Source: Planctomycetota bacterium (GTDB lineage Bacteria; Planctomycetota; UBA1135; UBA2386). Taken from it: 64,000 bases of DNA. The stretch lies in NCBI GenBank assembly GCA_016716265.1, contig JADJWQ010000006.1, positions 1 to 64,000 of the forward strand, given 5' to 3'. The notes beneath the pieces are model-generated. The model was not told the DNA's origin. It saw nothing but the letters and a program-made list of their open reading frames with translations, and did not search any database. How positions within the stretch are numbered: position 1 is the stretch's first letter; each line of letters starts with the position of its first letter. The position numbers were made by a program, and so were the translations under genes. Below, piece after piece: positions 39,876 through 48,858 of this stretch.

Positions 39876-41698
39876 AGCACCGGGGTGCCCATCGCCGCGG
39901 CCTCCGGCGTGATCGGCCCGAGCACCTTCTTGACGATGCGCTGCTCGACCAGCGCGATCGACGCCGACGTGATCATGTAGACGAACATGCCCGCCGCGTA
40001 GCCGTACAACAGCACGCCGAACACGACCGGCAGGTAGCGGGTCATCTGCGCGACCTGCCGCTGCTGCGGATCCGTCGGCAGCGGCTGCCGCGTCGTCAGG
40101 TAGAGCATCAGACCGATGTAGACGAACGGCAGCAGGTTGATGTGCGCCAGCATCGCCGGCGATGTCAACCCGGTCGTCAACACCGCGTCCGGGCGGCTCA
40201 GGTCCGAGATCCAGCCGAAGAACGGCTGCTGCCGCAGGTCGTAGCTGACGCGGATCGCCGAGAACAACCCGAGGTAGACCGGCATCGTCAGGAACACCGG
40301 CAGACAGCCGCCGAGCGGCGGGAACAGCTTGTGCTCACGCTGGAAGGCGAGCATCTGGCGCTGCAGCTCCTGCGGGTTGCTCTTGTATTGCGCCTGGAGC
40401 TTCTCGAGCTTCGGCTTCAGCACCGACATGCGCTGGCCATAGGCGCGCATCGACTTCTGCATGCGGAAGTTGAGCGGGAACAGCAGGCCGCGCACCAGGA
40501 CCGTCAGGCCCATGATCGCGAGTCCCCAGTTGCCGAGCAGCCGGTGCAGGAACTGCAGCAGCCCCATCAGCGCGGCGCCCAGCGTGCGCGCGCCCGGCAC
40601 CGAGCAGAAGCAGGCCGGATCGAGAGCCTCGTCGACGACGACGTCGAATCGCGCGTAGTCGGGCTGCTCGTCGAAGATCGTGTAGTCCTTCGGACCGAGG
40701 AAGACGCGATAGTCGAAGCGCAGCTCAGCGCCCGGCGCGGGCGCCTCGAGCGCCAGCGCGTAGCGCGCGATCGGCACCGTGAACGCATCCATGTCGTTCT
40801 GCGGCACGCGCGGACCGGTGCGCAGGTCGGCGCGCCGCAGGGCCCGCTCGGCAGGTGAGTCCACCGGGTACAGCAGCGCGCAGAAGAAGCGGCTGGTGGT
40901 GCCCGCGAAGTCGATGCGTCCGCCGGGCTGCTGCGCGGCCAGGACCGGCACCTTGTCCGGCTCGTACGGCCCGGTGGGCGCGCGCTGCACCTCCACCGTC
41001 GCCTCCCCGTCGGCGGCGAACGCGCGTCCGACCGCCATCGCCGCATTGCCGTAGAGCGCCTCGGACTTCGGCGTGAACAGCGCGAAACCGTCCAGCTGGA
41101 ACGAGAGCTCCTCACCGCCGCGCGCGTGCTGCACCCCTTCACGCGAGCGCAGCACGAGCTCGATGCGCAGGTCGCGGCGGCGCTCGCCGTCGTAGAGGAA
41201 TGCCTTCTCGATCGCGAAGTCGGCGGTCTCGGGCGCGTAGCGGAAGCGCACGCCGGTCGGCTCGTCGGCGACGACGTCCCAGGTGACCGCGTCGAGCCGC
41301 TCGGCGAACGCGCGCTGCGCGCCGGTCTCGACGAGCAGCATCCACACGTCGATGCCGCGCGCGGGATCCGACGGATCGGCCAGCTCCTCGATGACCAGCG
41401 GGTAGTCGATGTCGGCGCCGGTCCGCAGGTGCGTGCCGGTGTGGTCGAGCAGCTCGATCCGGCGCACCGACGCGCCGACGCGGTCGAACCACACGCGGAA
41501 GCCCGGCTCGCCGTCGCCACCACCGAACTCGCGCCGCAACACCGTGCCTTGCGGAGGCGTCGCCGGCGCGGGCACCGCGGCATCGGGCACCACCGATACA
41601 GGTACGGCAGAGGCGTCGTTCTGGGACGGGATCGGGCGGCACGTCCACAGGGCGAGGACGGCGGCGAGCGCGATGCGCAGCGGAGACACCGGGGGCAT
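39872..41698 (-). CDS. yidC: Membrane protein insertase YidC
   Basis: 608 residues, Gram-negative-type YidC. The N-terminal signal anchor (LRIALAAVLALWTC) is followed by a large periplasmic beta-sandwich domain (about 50-370). Five membrane helices follow. GLTVLVRGLLFPLNFRMQK holds the conserved groove Arg. The cytoplasmic C1 loop reads LKPKLEKLQAQYKSNPQELQRQML, then PPLGGCLPVFLTMPVYLGLF and MTRYLPVVFGVLLYG. The length and motifs point to a bacterium with an outer membrane. The ATG at 41696-41698 (MPPVSPLRIAL) is chosen. It inserts proteins into the inner membrane alone or with SecYEG. Its end overlaps mnmE. Confidence 0.96.
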   Translation of the reverse strand: MPPVSPLRIALAAVLALWTCRPIPSQNDASAVPVSVVPDAAVPAPATPPQGTVLRREFGGGDGEPGFRVWFDRVGASVRRIELLDHTGTHLRTGADIDYPLVIEELADPSDPARGIDVWMLLVETGAQRAFAERLDAVTWDVVADEPTGVRFRYAPETADFAIEKAFLYDGERRRDLRIELVLRSREGVQHARGGEELSFQLDGFALFTPKSEALYGNAAMAVGRAFAADGEATVEVQRAPTGPYEPDKVPVLAAQQPGGRIDFAGTTSRFFCALLYPVDSPAERALRRADLRTGPRVPQNDMDAFTVPIARYALALEAPAPGAELRFDYRVFLGPKDYTIFDEQPDYARFDVVVDEALDPACFCSVPGARTLGAALMGLLQFLHRLLGNWGLAIMGLTVLVRGLLFPLNFRMQKSMRAYGQRMSVLKPKLEKLQAQYKSNPQELQRQMLAFQREHKLFPPLGGCLPVFLTMPVYLGLFSAIRVSYDLRQQPFFGWISDLSRPDAVLTTGLTSPAMLAHINLLPFVYIGLMLYLTTRQPLPTDPQQRQVAQMTRYLPVVFGVLLYGYAAGMFVYMITSASIALVEQRIVKKVLGPITPEAAAMGTPVL

Positions 41699-41763
41699 GG
41701 ATCGACGGGAGGTTCGGTCGTCGGACCGGGCACCCCGCGGACGGCGCACCCGATCGCGCGGGG

Positions 41764-42519
41764 TCAGCGGCCGCGCTCGAGGCGCTCGGCCAGATAGTCG
41801 GGGAGCTCGGGGATGGCGCGGATCTTCGCCATCGTCGACTGCACGTCGTACTCGACCCGGTGGAAGCGGATCGTCTCGCCATCGAAGGTCGCGAAGCACG
41901 CGCGCGGATCGCCGTCGCGCGGCTGGCCGACCGAGCCGATGTTGACGATCGCGCGGTAGGCGCCGGTCCGCCAGCCGTCGGGGAGATCGCTCGGCGTGTA
42001 GAACCCGCCGGGCTCCGGGTAGACGCCGGGCACGTGGCTGTGGCCGACGAAGCAGACCTGCTGCTCGCCGAAGCGCGCGAAGCAGCCGTCCATCTTCACC
42101 GGGTCCTGGCTGTCGCGCGGCACGATGTACTCGCGGATCGGGTCGCGCGGGCTGCCGTGCACGAGCAGCATCGGGCCCTCGCGGTGCTCCTCGCGCATCG
42201 ACGACAGGTAGTTCCAGAACGCGAAGTTCTCCTCACGCGGCGCGTCGCGGCGGTTCAGCTGCTCGCGCGTCCAGTCGATGGCGGCGCGCGCGCGCGGATT
42301 GAAGTCCGACGCGTAGTGCATGCAGCCGTCTTCGTGGTTGCCGCGCAGCGAGAACTCGGCGACGTCCATCACGCGCCGCAGCGTCTCGCGGGGCTCGGGG
42401 CCGTAGCCGATGACGTCGCCGAGACACAGGATCCGCTCGACACGGAGCCGCCGGATCTCGTCGAGCACGACGCCGAGCGCCTCGGTGTTGCTGTGGATGT
42501 CGGAGATGAAGGCGATCAT
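41764..42519 (-). CDS. Metallophosphoesterase (YfcE-like)
   Basis: 251-residue calcineurin-type phosphodiesterase or phosphatase, cytoplasmic. The metal-binding motifs are in order: SDIHSN near the start, [10 protein letters not shown] (about 40), GNHEDG (about 61), LLVHGSP (about 119) and GHSHVPG (about 160). The length is near that of small prokaryotic MPEs with a lid insertion. The substrate cannot be read from the sequence. It is divergent from miaA across 123 bp and lies 65 bp upstream of yidC on the same strand. Confidence 0.92.
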   Translation of the reverse strand: MIAFISDIHSNTEALGVVLDEIRRLRVERILCLGDVIGYGPEPRETLRRVMDVAEFSLRGNHEDGCMHYASDFNPRARAAIDWTREQLNRRDAPREENFAFWNYLSSMREEHREGPMLLVHGSPRDPIREYIVPRDSQDPVKMDGCFARFGEQQVCFVGHSHVPGVYPEPGGFYTPSDLPDGWRTGAYRAIVNIGSVGQPRDGDPRACFATFDGETIRFHRVEYDVQSTMAKIRAIPELPDYLAERLERGR

Positions 42520-42590
42520 CGCGGGCGTGGGAACGCCGCAGGGTAGCGGTGCACGCCGACCCACGGAAGGCGCGAGGTCGCGGATCGGCC

Positions 42591-42596
42591 TACAAT
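42591..42596 (+). promoter_or_regulatory. -10 element upstream of miaA
   Basis: TACAAT (5/6 of TATAAT) lies 46 nt before the miaA ATG, in the only AT-richer spot of the divergent intergenic region. No good -35 is seen at 16-18 nt, so it may depend on an activator. Confidence 0.35.
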
Positions 42597-42642
42597 CGCG
42601 AACCGCTCGGCCCGCTGCGGCGCGGGCCCGACGATCGACAGC

Positions 42643-43611
42643 ATGGCGACCCCCGAGCACGCCGCCGCGGACCGCACCGCGGGCGCGACCCCCGACGCGA
42701 CCTCCGGCCCCGCGCCGGTGCCGATCCTGACCGGTCCGACCGCCGCCGGGAAGACCGCCCTGGCGCTCGCGATCGCGGAGCGCTGGGGGCTCGAGATCGC
42801 GTCGATGGACTCGATGGCGGTCTACCGCCGCATGGATGTCGGCACCGCGAAGCCCGCCGCCGTGGAACGCGCCCGCGTCCCGCACCACCTGATCGACCTC
42901 GTCGAGCCGAGCGAGAGCTTCGACACCGCGACCTGGTGCCGCGCCGCCGAGGATCTGCTCGCGGCGGCGCGCCGGACCGGTCGGCGCCTCCTGTTCGTCG
43001 GTGGCACGCCGCTCTACCTGATGGCGTTCTTCAAGGGCATGCTCGACGGCTCGCGCGCCGATCCCGCGCTGCGCGCGGAGCTCGCCGCGCGCGAGGCGGC
43101 CGAGCCCGGCGCGCTGCACCGCGAGCTCGCGCGGCGCGACCCCGAGGCCGCCGCGCGGATCCACCCGAACGACCACAAGCGGCTGATCCGCGCGCTCGAG
43201 GTGCTCGAGCAGACCGGCCGGCCGATCTCGGCGCAGCAGACCACGTTCGCGAGCGACGCATGGCGCGTGCCGTGCCGCATCGTTGTCGTCGACCGCGACC
43301 GCGACGAGCTGCGCGCGCGGATCCGCGCGCGCACCGAGCGCATGCTCGATGCCGGGCTCCTCGACGAGACGCGGGCGATCCGCGACTCCTGCGGGTTCTC
43401 GCGGACGGCGGCGGCGGCGATCGGCTACGCGGAGTGCTTGCAGCACCTCGCACGCCCGTTCAAGGACCGCGAGGAGCTGCGCAACCGGATCCGGCGCGCG
43501 ACCCACCGGCTCGTGCGCCGGCAGCTCACCTGGCTGCGCCGTCTGCGCGAGGCGCGCTGGGTGCGGCCCGACGCGCCCGCCGACGCCGTCGCGGCCGACC
43601 TGCTCGGCTGA
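42643..43611 (+). CDS. miaA: tRNA dimethylallyltransferase
   Basis: 322 residues. MiaA adds a dimethylallyl group to N6 of A37 in tRNAs reading UNN codons. The P-loop is [13 protein letters not shown] (about 29-41), followed by [18 protein letters not shown] and the conserved VPHHLIDL. The VGGTPLYL and [16 protein letters not shown] motifs complete the core. About 25 Ala/Pro-rich residues precede the catalytic domain and are poorly conserved. It is upstream of the amino-acid symporter gene, separated by an inverted repeat at 43642-43668. Assignment is secure. Confidence 0.97.
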   Translation: MATPEHAAADRTAGATPDATSGPAPVPILTGPTAAGKTALALAIAERWGLEIASMDSMAVYRRMDVGTAKPAAVERARVPHHLIDLVEPSESFDTATWCRAAEDLLAAARRTGRRLLFVGGTPLYLMAFFKGMLDGSRADPALRAELAAREAAEPGALHRELARRDPEAAARIHPNDHKRLIRALEVLEQTGRPISAQQTTFASDAWRVPCRIVVVDRDRDELRARIRARTERMLDAGLLDETRAIRDSCGFSRTAAAAIGYAECLQHLARPFKDREELRNRIRRATHRLVRRQLTWLRRLREARWVRPDAPADAVAADLLG

Positions 43612-43641
43612 CGACCGGCGCCGCACCGGCACGGATCTCCA

Positions 43642-43668
43642 TGGTTGACAAGCACCTCCCGTCAACCA
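43642..43668 (+). promoter_or_regulatory. Perfect 8-bp inverted repeat, operator or hairpin before the symporter
   Basis: TGGTTGAC (43642-43649) and GTCAACCA (43661-43668) form a perfect dyad with an 11-nt spacer, 30 nt after the miaA stop and 30 nt before the symporter ATG. TTGACA (43645-43650) inside it also looks like a -35, though the best -10 (GATACG) would need a 19-nt spacer. It could be a repressor site or the miaA 3' hairpin. Confidence 0.42.
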
Positions 43669-43697
43669 CGATACGGCGTCCGACGGGCCCGCTCGCC

Positions 43698-45509
43698 ATG
43701 CGCAACGCTCTCCTTCCGCTCGCCGTTCTCCTCGCCGCGCTGCTGACCGCGGTGCCCAGCCACGCGCAGGACGCGTCGCCCACCGACCCGCCCGCCCCCG
43801 CCGGCGCGCCGGTGCTCCACCACGAGGAGCCGGGGCTGCTCGAGCGCGGCGGCGCGATCGACCGCTTCTTCGGCGACGCACTGACGATCGTCTCGGCGGT
43901 GCCGTTCCAGGACCTGCTGTTCGGCGAGGATCCCGCGCTGCCGTGGACCTCGCGCGACGGCACCTTCACGATCACGCAGACCAACCGCGCCGACGGCCCG
44001 AACCCCGAGCAGAGCATCGAGGCGCTGCGCGCGAACTGGGGCCGGCTGCTGACGACCGCCGCGCACGACGAATTGCTCGGCCCCTGGCGCAGCGCCGACG
44101 GCGACCCGTTCCACCTCGACGTGACCGGCGCGGCGCAGCGCCCGCGCCTGCCGTTCGTCGTCGTCTGGCTCGTCGTCGCGGCAGTGTTCTTCACGGTCAC
44201 CTGGCGCTTCGCGAACCTGCGCCTGTTCCGCCATGCGATCGCGATCGTCCGCGGCCGCTACGACAATCCCGACGACCACGGCGAAGTCACGCACTTCCAG
44301 GCGCTCGCGTCCGCACTGTCGGCGACCGTCGGTCTCGGCAACATCGCCGGCGTCGCGATCGCGATCTCGCTCGGCGGTCCGGGTGCGACGTTCTGGATGA
44401 TCGCCGCGGGCCTGCTGGGCATGTCGCTGAAGTTCACCGAGTGCACGCTCGGCCAGAAATTCCGCCGCATCGACGCGACCGGGCGCGTGTCCGGCGGTCC
44501 GATGCGCTACCTGCGCGACGGCTTCACCGGCACGCGGCTCGCGGGGCTCGGCGCGACGCTGGCGTTCCTGTTCACGCTGTTCTGCATCGGCGGCTCGCTG
44601 GCCGGCGGCAACTCGTTCCAGGTCAATCAGTCGCTCGACGTCCTCCGCGCCCAGGTACCCTGGCTGGAGACCAACTCCTGGGTCTACGGCGTCGTGATGG
44701 CGATCCTGGTCGGCATCGTCATCATCGGCGGCATCCGCCGCATCGCGCAGGTCGCGGAGAAGATCGTGCCCGCGATGTGCGGCATCTACGTGCTCGCCTC
44801 GCTCGTCGTGATCCTCGCCCACGCCGAGCACGTGCCGGTCGCGATGCGCGAGATCTTCGACGGTGCGTTCTCCAGCGAGGCCGTCTACGGCGGCGTGATC
44901 GGCACGCTGATCATCGGCTTCAAGCGCGCCGCGTTCTCGAACGAGGCCGGCGTCGGCTCCGCGGCGATCGCGCACTCCGCGGCGAAGACCGAGTATCCGG
45001 TCCGCGAGGGTATCGTCGCGCTGCTCGAGCCGTTCATCGACACGGTCGTCGTCTGCACGATGACGGCGCTCGTCATCATCATCAGCGAGGTCTACGCACC
45101 GAACGGCGCCAATGCGGAGCTGGTCGCCAACCAGAACGGCGCCGCGCTGACGAAGGCGGCGTTCGAGTCGGTACCGTGGATGGTCGGCTGGTTCCCGTGG
45201 ATCCTGACCATCGCCGTCGTGCTGTTCGCGTTCAGCACGATGATCTCGTGGTCGTACTACGGCGAGCGCTGCTGGACGACGCTGTTCGGCCAGCGCTCCA
45301 GCATGGCGTACAAGGTCCTGTTCCTGGTCTTCGTCGTGCTCGGCTCGATCGTCAGCGCCCGCAACGTGCTCGACTTCGGCGACCTGATGATCCTGATCAT
45401 GGCGTTCCCGAACATCCTCGGCCTGTACCTGCTGCGCGGCGTCGTCGGGCGCGAGCTGCGCGAGTACGAGCAGAAGCTGCGGGCGGGCGAGTTCCGCACG
45501 TTCGACTGA
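43698..45509 (+). CDS. Sodium:alanine/glycine symporter (AGCS family) with N-terminal extension
   Basis: 603 residues against about 450-500 usual. It is a cation-coupled amino-acid permease in the inner membrane. A signal-peptide-like start ([21 protein letters not shown]) leads into a ~125-residue outer segment before the first core helix ([15 protein letters not shown], about 151-165). Core AGCS motifs include [46 protein letters not shown] and [18 protein letters not shown]. About 9-11 helices follow. The chosen start is the ATG of the signal-like segment; an ATG at 43641 would add 19 residues and lie within the inverted repeat. Substrate (alanine, glycine or similar) is inferred from family. 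Confidence 0.9.
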   Translation: MRNALLPLAVLLAALLTAVPSHAQDASPTDPPAPAGAPVLHHEEPGLLERGGAIDRFFGDALTIVSAVPFQDLLFGEDPALPWTSRDGTFTITQTNRADGPNPEQSIEALRANWGRLLTTAAHDELLGPWRSADGDPFHLDVTGAAQRPRLPFVVVWLVVAAVFFTVTWRFANLRLFRHAIAIVRGRYDNPDDHGEVTHFQALASALSATVGLGNIAGVAIAISLGGPGATFWMIAAGLLGMSLKFTECTLGQKFRRIDATGRVSGGPMRYLRDGFTGTRLAGLGATLAFLFTLFCIGGSLAGGNSFQVNQSLDVLRAQVPWLETNSWVYGVVMAILVGIVIIGGIRRIAQVAEKIVPAMCGIYVLASLVVILAHAEHVPVAMREIFDGAFSSEAVYGGVIGTLIIGFKRAAFSNEAGVGSAAIAHSAAKTEYPVREGIVALLEPFIDTVVVCTMTALVIIISEVYAPNGANAELVANQNGAALTKAAFESVPWMVGWFPWILTIAVVLFAFSTMISWSYYGERCWTTLFGQRSSMAYKVLFLVFVVLGSIVSARNVLDFGDLMILIMAFPNILGLYLLRGVVGRELREYEQKLRAGEFRTFD

Positions 45510-45534
45510 CGGCCGCCGATCGGACCGGAGTGCA

Positions 45535-46218
45535 GTGAGCGGGTCACACGCGAGCGACGGCGCCGAGCTGCAGGATCTCGCGCGCGGGCTCGGCCTCGCC
45601 GTCGACCGCACGGCGTGCGACCGCGTCGCACGTTACCTCGACGCCATGCTGGCCGAGAACGAGCACGTCAACCTGACCGGCGTGCGCGATCCCGCGCGCG
45701 CGCTGCGGCTGCACGCACTCGACGCGCTGGCGATCGCGGGTGCGGTGCCGGCCGCCCCGGCGCGCGCGCTCGACCTCGGCACCGGCAACGGCTTCCCGGG
45801 CGTCGCGGTCGCGGCGCTGTGGCCCACCTGCCCGGTCGTGCTGTGCGACCGCACGCAGCGCAAGGTGGCGGCCATCGGCCGGGCGCTCGCGAGCTGCGAG
45901 CTGCCCAACGCGACCGCGGTGCACTGCGACGTCGAGCAGGCTCGCGCGCGCCAGCCAGACTGGCTCGCCGCCTTCGACCTGGTCACTGCACGCGCGGTCG
46001 CGCTGCCGCCCGGCGTCGCACGGCTGGCGCTACCGCTGCTGGCGCCCGCGGGCCGGCTGGCATTGTGGATCACAGCGCACACACCGGCACCAGCGATGCT
46101 CGCCGGGGGTCTGCGGCGCGAGCGGCTGTTCGCCTATCGCATCACGGCGCAGGACGAGCGCGGCGCTCCCGACGAGCGGGAGCTGCGGATCGCGCTATGG
46201 CGGTGCGCCACCGGCTGA
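45535..46218 (+). CDS. rsmG: 16S rRNA m7G527 methyltransferase RsmG
   Basis: 227 residues. It methylates N7 of G527 in 16S rRNA. The N-terminal motif reads LAENEHVNLTGVRDP, and the SAM-binding motif ALDLGTGNGFPGVAVAALWP is intact. The motif DLVTARAVALPPGVARLALPLL corresponds to the conserved RA(V/L) region. It begins with GTG at 45535, preceded by CGGAG at 45525-45530. It follows the symporter by 25 bp. The stop at 46216-46218 lies inside a 21-bp tandem repeat. The family is firm; the C-terminal half is divergent. Confidence 0.9.
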   Translation: MSGSHASDGAELQDLARGLGLAVDRTACDRVARYLDAMLAENEHVNLTGVRDPARALRLHALDALAIAGAVPAAPARALDLGTGNGFPGVAVAALWPTCPVVLCDRTQRKVAAIGRALASCELPNATAVHCDVEQARARQPDWLAAFDLVTARAVALPPGVARLALPLLAPAGRLALWITAHTPAPAMLAGGLRRERLFAYRITAQDERGAPDERELRIALWRCATG

Positions 46219-46287
46219 GCCGGAAAGGGCACCGGCTGAGCCGGAAAGGCCACCGGTCGAGCCGGAAAGGGCACCGGCCGGGCCGAG
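46208..46287. repeat. 3.8 copies of a 21-bp tandem repeat over the rsmG stop
   Basis: Units run 46208-46228, 46229-46249, 46250-46270 and a partial 46271-46287, of the form CCACCGGCTGAGCCGGAAAGG. Each full unit holds an inverted repeat (CCGGC-TGA-GCCGG in units 1-2), so the transcript could fold into a row of small hairpins just after rsmG. Confidence 0.75.
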
Positions 46288-46320
46288 TGCGCGCGCGCGG
46301 ACCCCGAATGACCGATCCGC

Positions 46321-46372
46321 ACCTCAGCGGAGCGGATCTCCCGACCTCAGCGGATGACCCAACCTCAGCGGA
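46321..46372. repeat. Three copies of CCTCAGCGGA at the lipoprotein 3' end
   Basis: CCTCAGCGGA occurs at 46322-46331, 46345-46354 and 46363-46372. The third copy encodes the last residues and stop of the leftward lipoprotein gene. The last two copies extend to about 15 matching bases, so this looks like a small tandem duplication. Confidence 0.6.
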
Positions 46373-46757
46373 TAACCGTGCCGCCGAACGGGATCCACGG
46401 CACGACGTTCTGCGAGACGCCGTCGAAGGTCTGCGACCAGAACACCGTCAGGTAGGTCTCGTCGGTCTCGAAGTTCACGTACGGATCGTCCGCCGAGTAG
46501 TTGAAGAAGTGGCGGTTGATCGTCGACCACACCGAGCCGAGATCCCGGTCGAACGCGTTCGTGCGGCCGTCGATCGTGTGGCGGAGCTTCGACCAGCTCC
46601 GCTCGTGCGCGTAGTCGCTCTCCATGCGAGCGACGTCGGCGACCGTCAGCTCACTGGCGCTCGACTTCGACGCTTCCGAGGACTGGCAGGCCCCGAGGGC
46701 GAGGGCGCCGGCGAGGACGGGCAGGATCAGGGCGAGCTTGCGCATGACAGCACGCAT
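46365..46757 (-). CDS. Hypothetical small lipoprotein
   Basis: 130 residues, or 126 if the Met at 46743-46745 is used. The N-terminus (MRKLALILPVLAGALALGAC) is a clear lipoprotein signal with lipobox LGAC, so the mature protein begins at Cys24 (counting from the first Met). The mature part holds LTVADVARMESDYAHERSWSKL and a C-terminal half rich in aromatic residues (WSTINRHFFNYSADDPY, YLTVFWSQTFDGV). No named family is recognised. It is the only leftward gene in the 42.6-52.6 kb block and may be a small outer-membrane or periplasmic lipoprotein. Confidence 0.75.
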   Translation of the reverse strand: MRAVMRKLALILPVLAGALALGACQSSEASKSSASELTVADVARMESDYAHERSWSKLRHTIDGRTNAFDRDLGSVWSTINRHFFNYSADDPYVNFETDETYLTVFWSQTFDGVSQNVVPWIPFGGTVIR

Positions 46758-46822
46758 GTCGGCAGAGGGGTGGAGGGTGGTCGTCGGGCTCGGAGGGGTC
46801 GACCCGATGGCGAGACGCTAGC

Positions 46823-46851
46823 GCGCTGGGAAACCCAGCGCAACGGCTTTT
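46823..46851 (+). terminator. Intrinsic terminator-like hairpin upstream of hisS
   Basis: GCGCTGGG-AAA-CCCAGCGC is a perfect 8-bp stem with a 3-nt loop, followed 6 nt later by TTTT (46848-46851). It lies between the divergent lipoprotein and hisS. It may insulate hisS or, if transcription starts upstream, attenuate it. Confidence 0.5.
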
Positions 46852-46888
46852 CGCAGCCGGGGCTCCGGCGCCCGGGAGCCCTCGCGAC

Positions 46889-46917
46889 GTGACCCGCGGC
46901 GCCCCTGCCGGTAGGCT
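46889..46917 (+). promoter_or_regulatory. Candidate promoter giving a leaderless hisS mRNA
   Basis: GTGACC (46889-46894), a 17-nt spacer and TAGGCT (46912-46917) place the expected transcription start at about 46924-46925, on the hisS ATG. No Shine-Dalgarno sequence is visible before that ATG, which fits leaderless translation. Confidence 0.38.
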
Positions 46918-46924
46918 CCGCCGG

Positions 46925-48220
46925 ATGCCGTTGCCGGACCGCCCGAAGGGCTTCGACGACCTCCTCCCCGACGACGTGCCGCGCTACGAGCACGTGATCG
47001 GCAGCTTCCGGCGCGTCGCCGAGGCGGCCGGCTTCCGGGAGATCCGCACCCCGTTGCTCGAGGACCTCGGCCTGTTCCAGCGCTCGCTCGGCGAGGTGAC
47101 CGACGTCGTCCAGAAGGAGATGTTCACGGTGCCGCGCCAGGAGGAGACGCTCGCGCTGCGGCCGGAGGGCACCGCGTCGGTCGTCCGCGCCTACCTCGCC
47201 GCCAGCCTGCACAAGACGGCACCGTTCCAGAAGCTCTACTACGCGGGACCGATGTTCCGCGCCGAGCAGCCGCAGTCCGGCCGGCGCCGCCAGTTCGACC
47301 AGTGCGGCGTCGAGGCGCTCGGCTCGTCGAGCCCGCTGCTCGACGCCGAGGTCATGGCGGTCGCGGTGCGATCGTTCGAGGCGATGGGGCTGCGCAACGT
47401 CGAGCTGCGCGTCAACAGCATCGGCGACGCCGGCGATCGCGAGGTGTTCCGCGCCGCGCTGACCGAGCACATGCGCGCGCACCTCGGCGCGCGCTGCGAC
47501 GACTGCAAGGAGCGCTTCACGCGCAACGTGTTCCGGATGCTCGACTGCAAGGTGCCCGGTTGCCAGCCGTCGAACGCGTCCGCACCGCGGTTCCTCGACC
47601 ATCTGGGGGCGACCAGCCGGGCGCGCTTCGACGCGACGCTCGCCGGCCTGACCGCGCTCGGCGTCGAGCACGCGGTCGACCACGGCATCGTGCGCGGCTT
47701 CGACTACTACACGCACACGGTGTTCGAGCTGCTGTGCCGCGACGTCGGTGCGCGCAGCGCGGTCTGCGGTGGCGGCCGCTACGACACGCTGATCAGCGAC
47801 GGCGGCGGCCCCGAGCTCGGGGCGACCGGCTTCGCGATCGGTGTGATCCCGACGCTCGTCGCGCTCGAGAAGCAGGGCCACCCGAAGGCGCAGCGCGGCG
47901 AGCCCGGCATCGACGCCTTCGTCGCCGCGGTCACCGAGGGCGAGCGGCTACCGGCGTTCCGCCTCGCCGACCGCCTGCGCGGCGCGGGCCTCGGCGCCGA
48001 CTGCGACTTCGAGGACAAGAAGTTGAAGGCGCAGTTCAAGCAGGCCGACCGCCGCGGCGCGCGGCTGGTCGTCATCCTGGGCCCGGAGGAGGTCGCCAAC
48101 GGCCGCGTGAAGATCCGCGACCTCCGCGCCGGCGAGGACCTCGAGCTACCCGACGACGCGGCGCTGCCGGCGGCGCTCGCCGCCCGGCTATGCGCCCCAC
48201 CGCGTGCCGACGGATCCTGA
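46925..48220 (+). CDS. hisS: Histidyl-tRNA synthetase
   Basis: 431 residues, class II aminoacyl-tRNA synthetase. Motif 1 is in the GFREIRTPLLEDLGLF region. Motif 2 includes LYYAGPMFRAEQPQSGRRRQFDQ, and the HisRS-specific VRGFDYYTHTVFE and GGGRYD are present. The C-terminal anticodon-binding domain is at about 330-430 (LRGAGLGADCDFEDKKLKAQFKQA). The chosen ATG (46925) gives MPLPDRPKGFDDLLPDD, the usual start; an upstream in-frame codon would add a non-family tail. No SD precedes it. It is followed by nadD 13 bp later. Confidence 0.97.
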   Translation: MPLPDRPKGFDDLLPDDVPRYEHVIGSFRRVAEAAGFREIRTPLLEDLGLFQRSLGEVTDVVQKEMFTVPRQEETLALRPEGTASVVRAYLAASLHKTAPFQKLYYAGPMFRAEQPQSGRRRQFDQCGVEALGSSSPLLDAEVMAVAVRSFEAMGLRNVELRVNSIGDAGDREVFRAALTEHMRAHLGARCDDCKERFTRNVFRMLDCKVPGCQPSNASAPRFLDHLGATSRARFDATLAGLTALGVEHAVDHGIVRGFDYYTHTVFELLCRDVGARSAVCGGGRYDTLISDGGGPELGATGFAIGVIPTLVALEKQGHPKAQRGEPGIDAFVAAVTEGERLPAFRLADRLRGAGLGADCDFEDKKLKAQFKQADRRGARLVVILGPEEVANGRVKIRDLRAGEDLELPDDAALPAALAARLCAPPRADGS

Positions 48221-48233
48221 ACGGAGCGATGCC

Positions 48234-48854
48234 ATGACCTCGGTCTGCCTGTTCGGCGGCGCGTTCGACCCGCCGCACCGCTCGCACCGCCGCGTCCTGG
48301 AGGCGGCGATCGAGCGCCTGGAGCCGCAGCGCACGCTGGTCGTGCCCTGCGCCGACCACGCCTTCAAGGGCGCGCCGATCGCGCCGGCCGAGCACCGGCT
48401 GCGGATGTGCGAGCTCGCGTTCGGCGACCTGCCGGGCGTCGAGGTCAGCCGCCTCGAGATCGACCGTCCGGGCGTCAGCTACGCGATCGACACCGTGCGC
48501 CACCTGCGCGCCGAGCTCGGCGTCGACGACCCGCTGTGGCTGCTGCTCGGGGCCGACAACCTCGGCGAGCTGCACCGCTGGCGCGAGGTCGGCTCGCTGC
48601 TCGAGCTCGCGATCCCGGTCACGTTCCCGCGCCACGGATTCCGCATCGACGACAAGGCCCTGCGCGACGTCGACATCCGCATCAAGCACAAGCGCGCGAT
48701 CCTCGCCAACGCCCTCGACCTGCCGGCCGACGGCGTCAGCTCGACCGCGGTGCGCGCGGCCCTGCAGGGCGGGGCGACGCCGACCGAGCTCGCGCCCGCG
48801 GTGCTCGAGCACATCCGCGCGCACGACCTCTACGCGCACGCCGCGGCGGAGTGA
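48234..48854 (+). CDS. nadD: Nicotinate-nucleotide adenylyltransferase
   Basis: 206 residues. It adenylates nicotinate mononucleotide in NAD synthesis. The nucleotidyltransferase motif reads LFGGAFDPPHRSHRRV, where HRSH replaces the usual HxGH (Gly to Ser). The C-terminal motif is GVSSTAVRAAL, equivalent to the SSTxIR signature. The GADNLGELHRW region corresponds to the family's GxDxLxxLxxW. A GGAG site (48223-48226) lies 7 nt before the ATG at 48234. The Ser change in the H-x-G-H motif is worth checking but is tolerated in some relatives. Confidence 0.93.
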   Translation: MTSVCLFGGAFDPPHRSHRRVLEAAIERLEPQRTLVVPCADHAFKGAPIAPAEHRLRMCELAFGDLPGVEVSRLEIDRPGVSYAIDTVRHLRAELGVDDPLWLLLGADNLGELHRWREVGSLLELAIPVTFPRHGFRIDDKALRDVDIRIKHKRAILANALDLPADGVSSTAVRAALQGGATPTELAPAVLEHIRAHDLYAHAAAE

Positions 48855-48858
48855 CGCG

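Noticed and set aside
46216..46357. EPERAPA-type peptide repeat as a possible C-terminal extension of rsmG.
   Set aside because: It is only open in a different frame; the rsmG frame stops at 46216-46218 after a normal-length domain.
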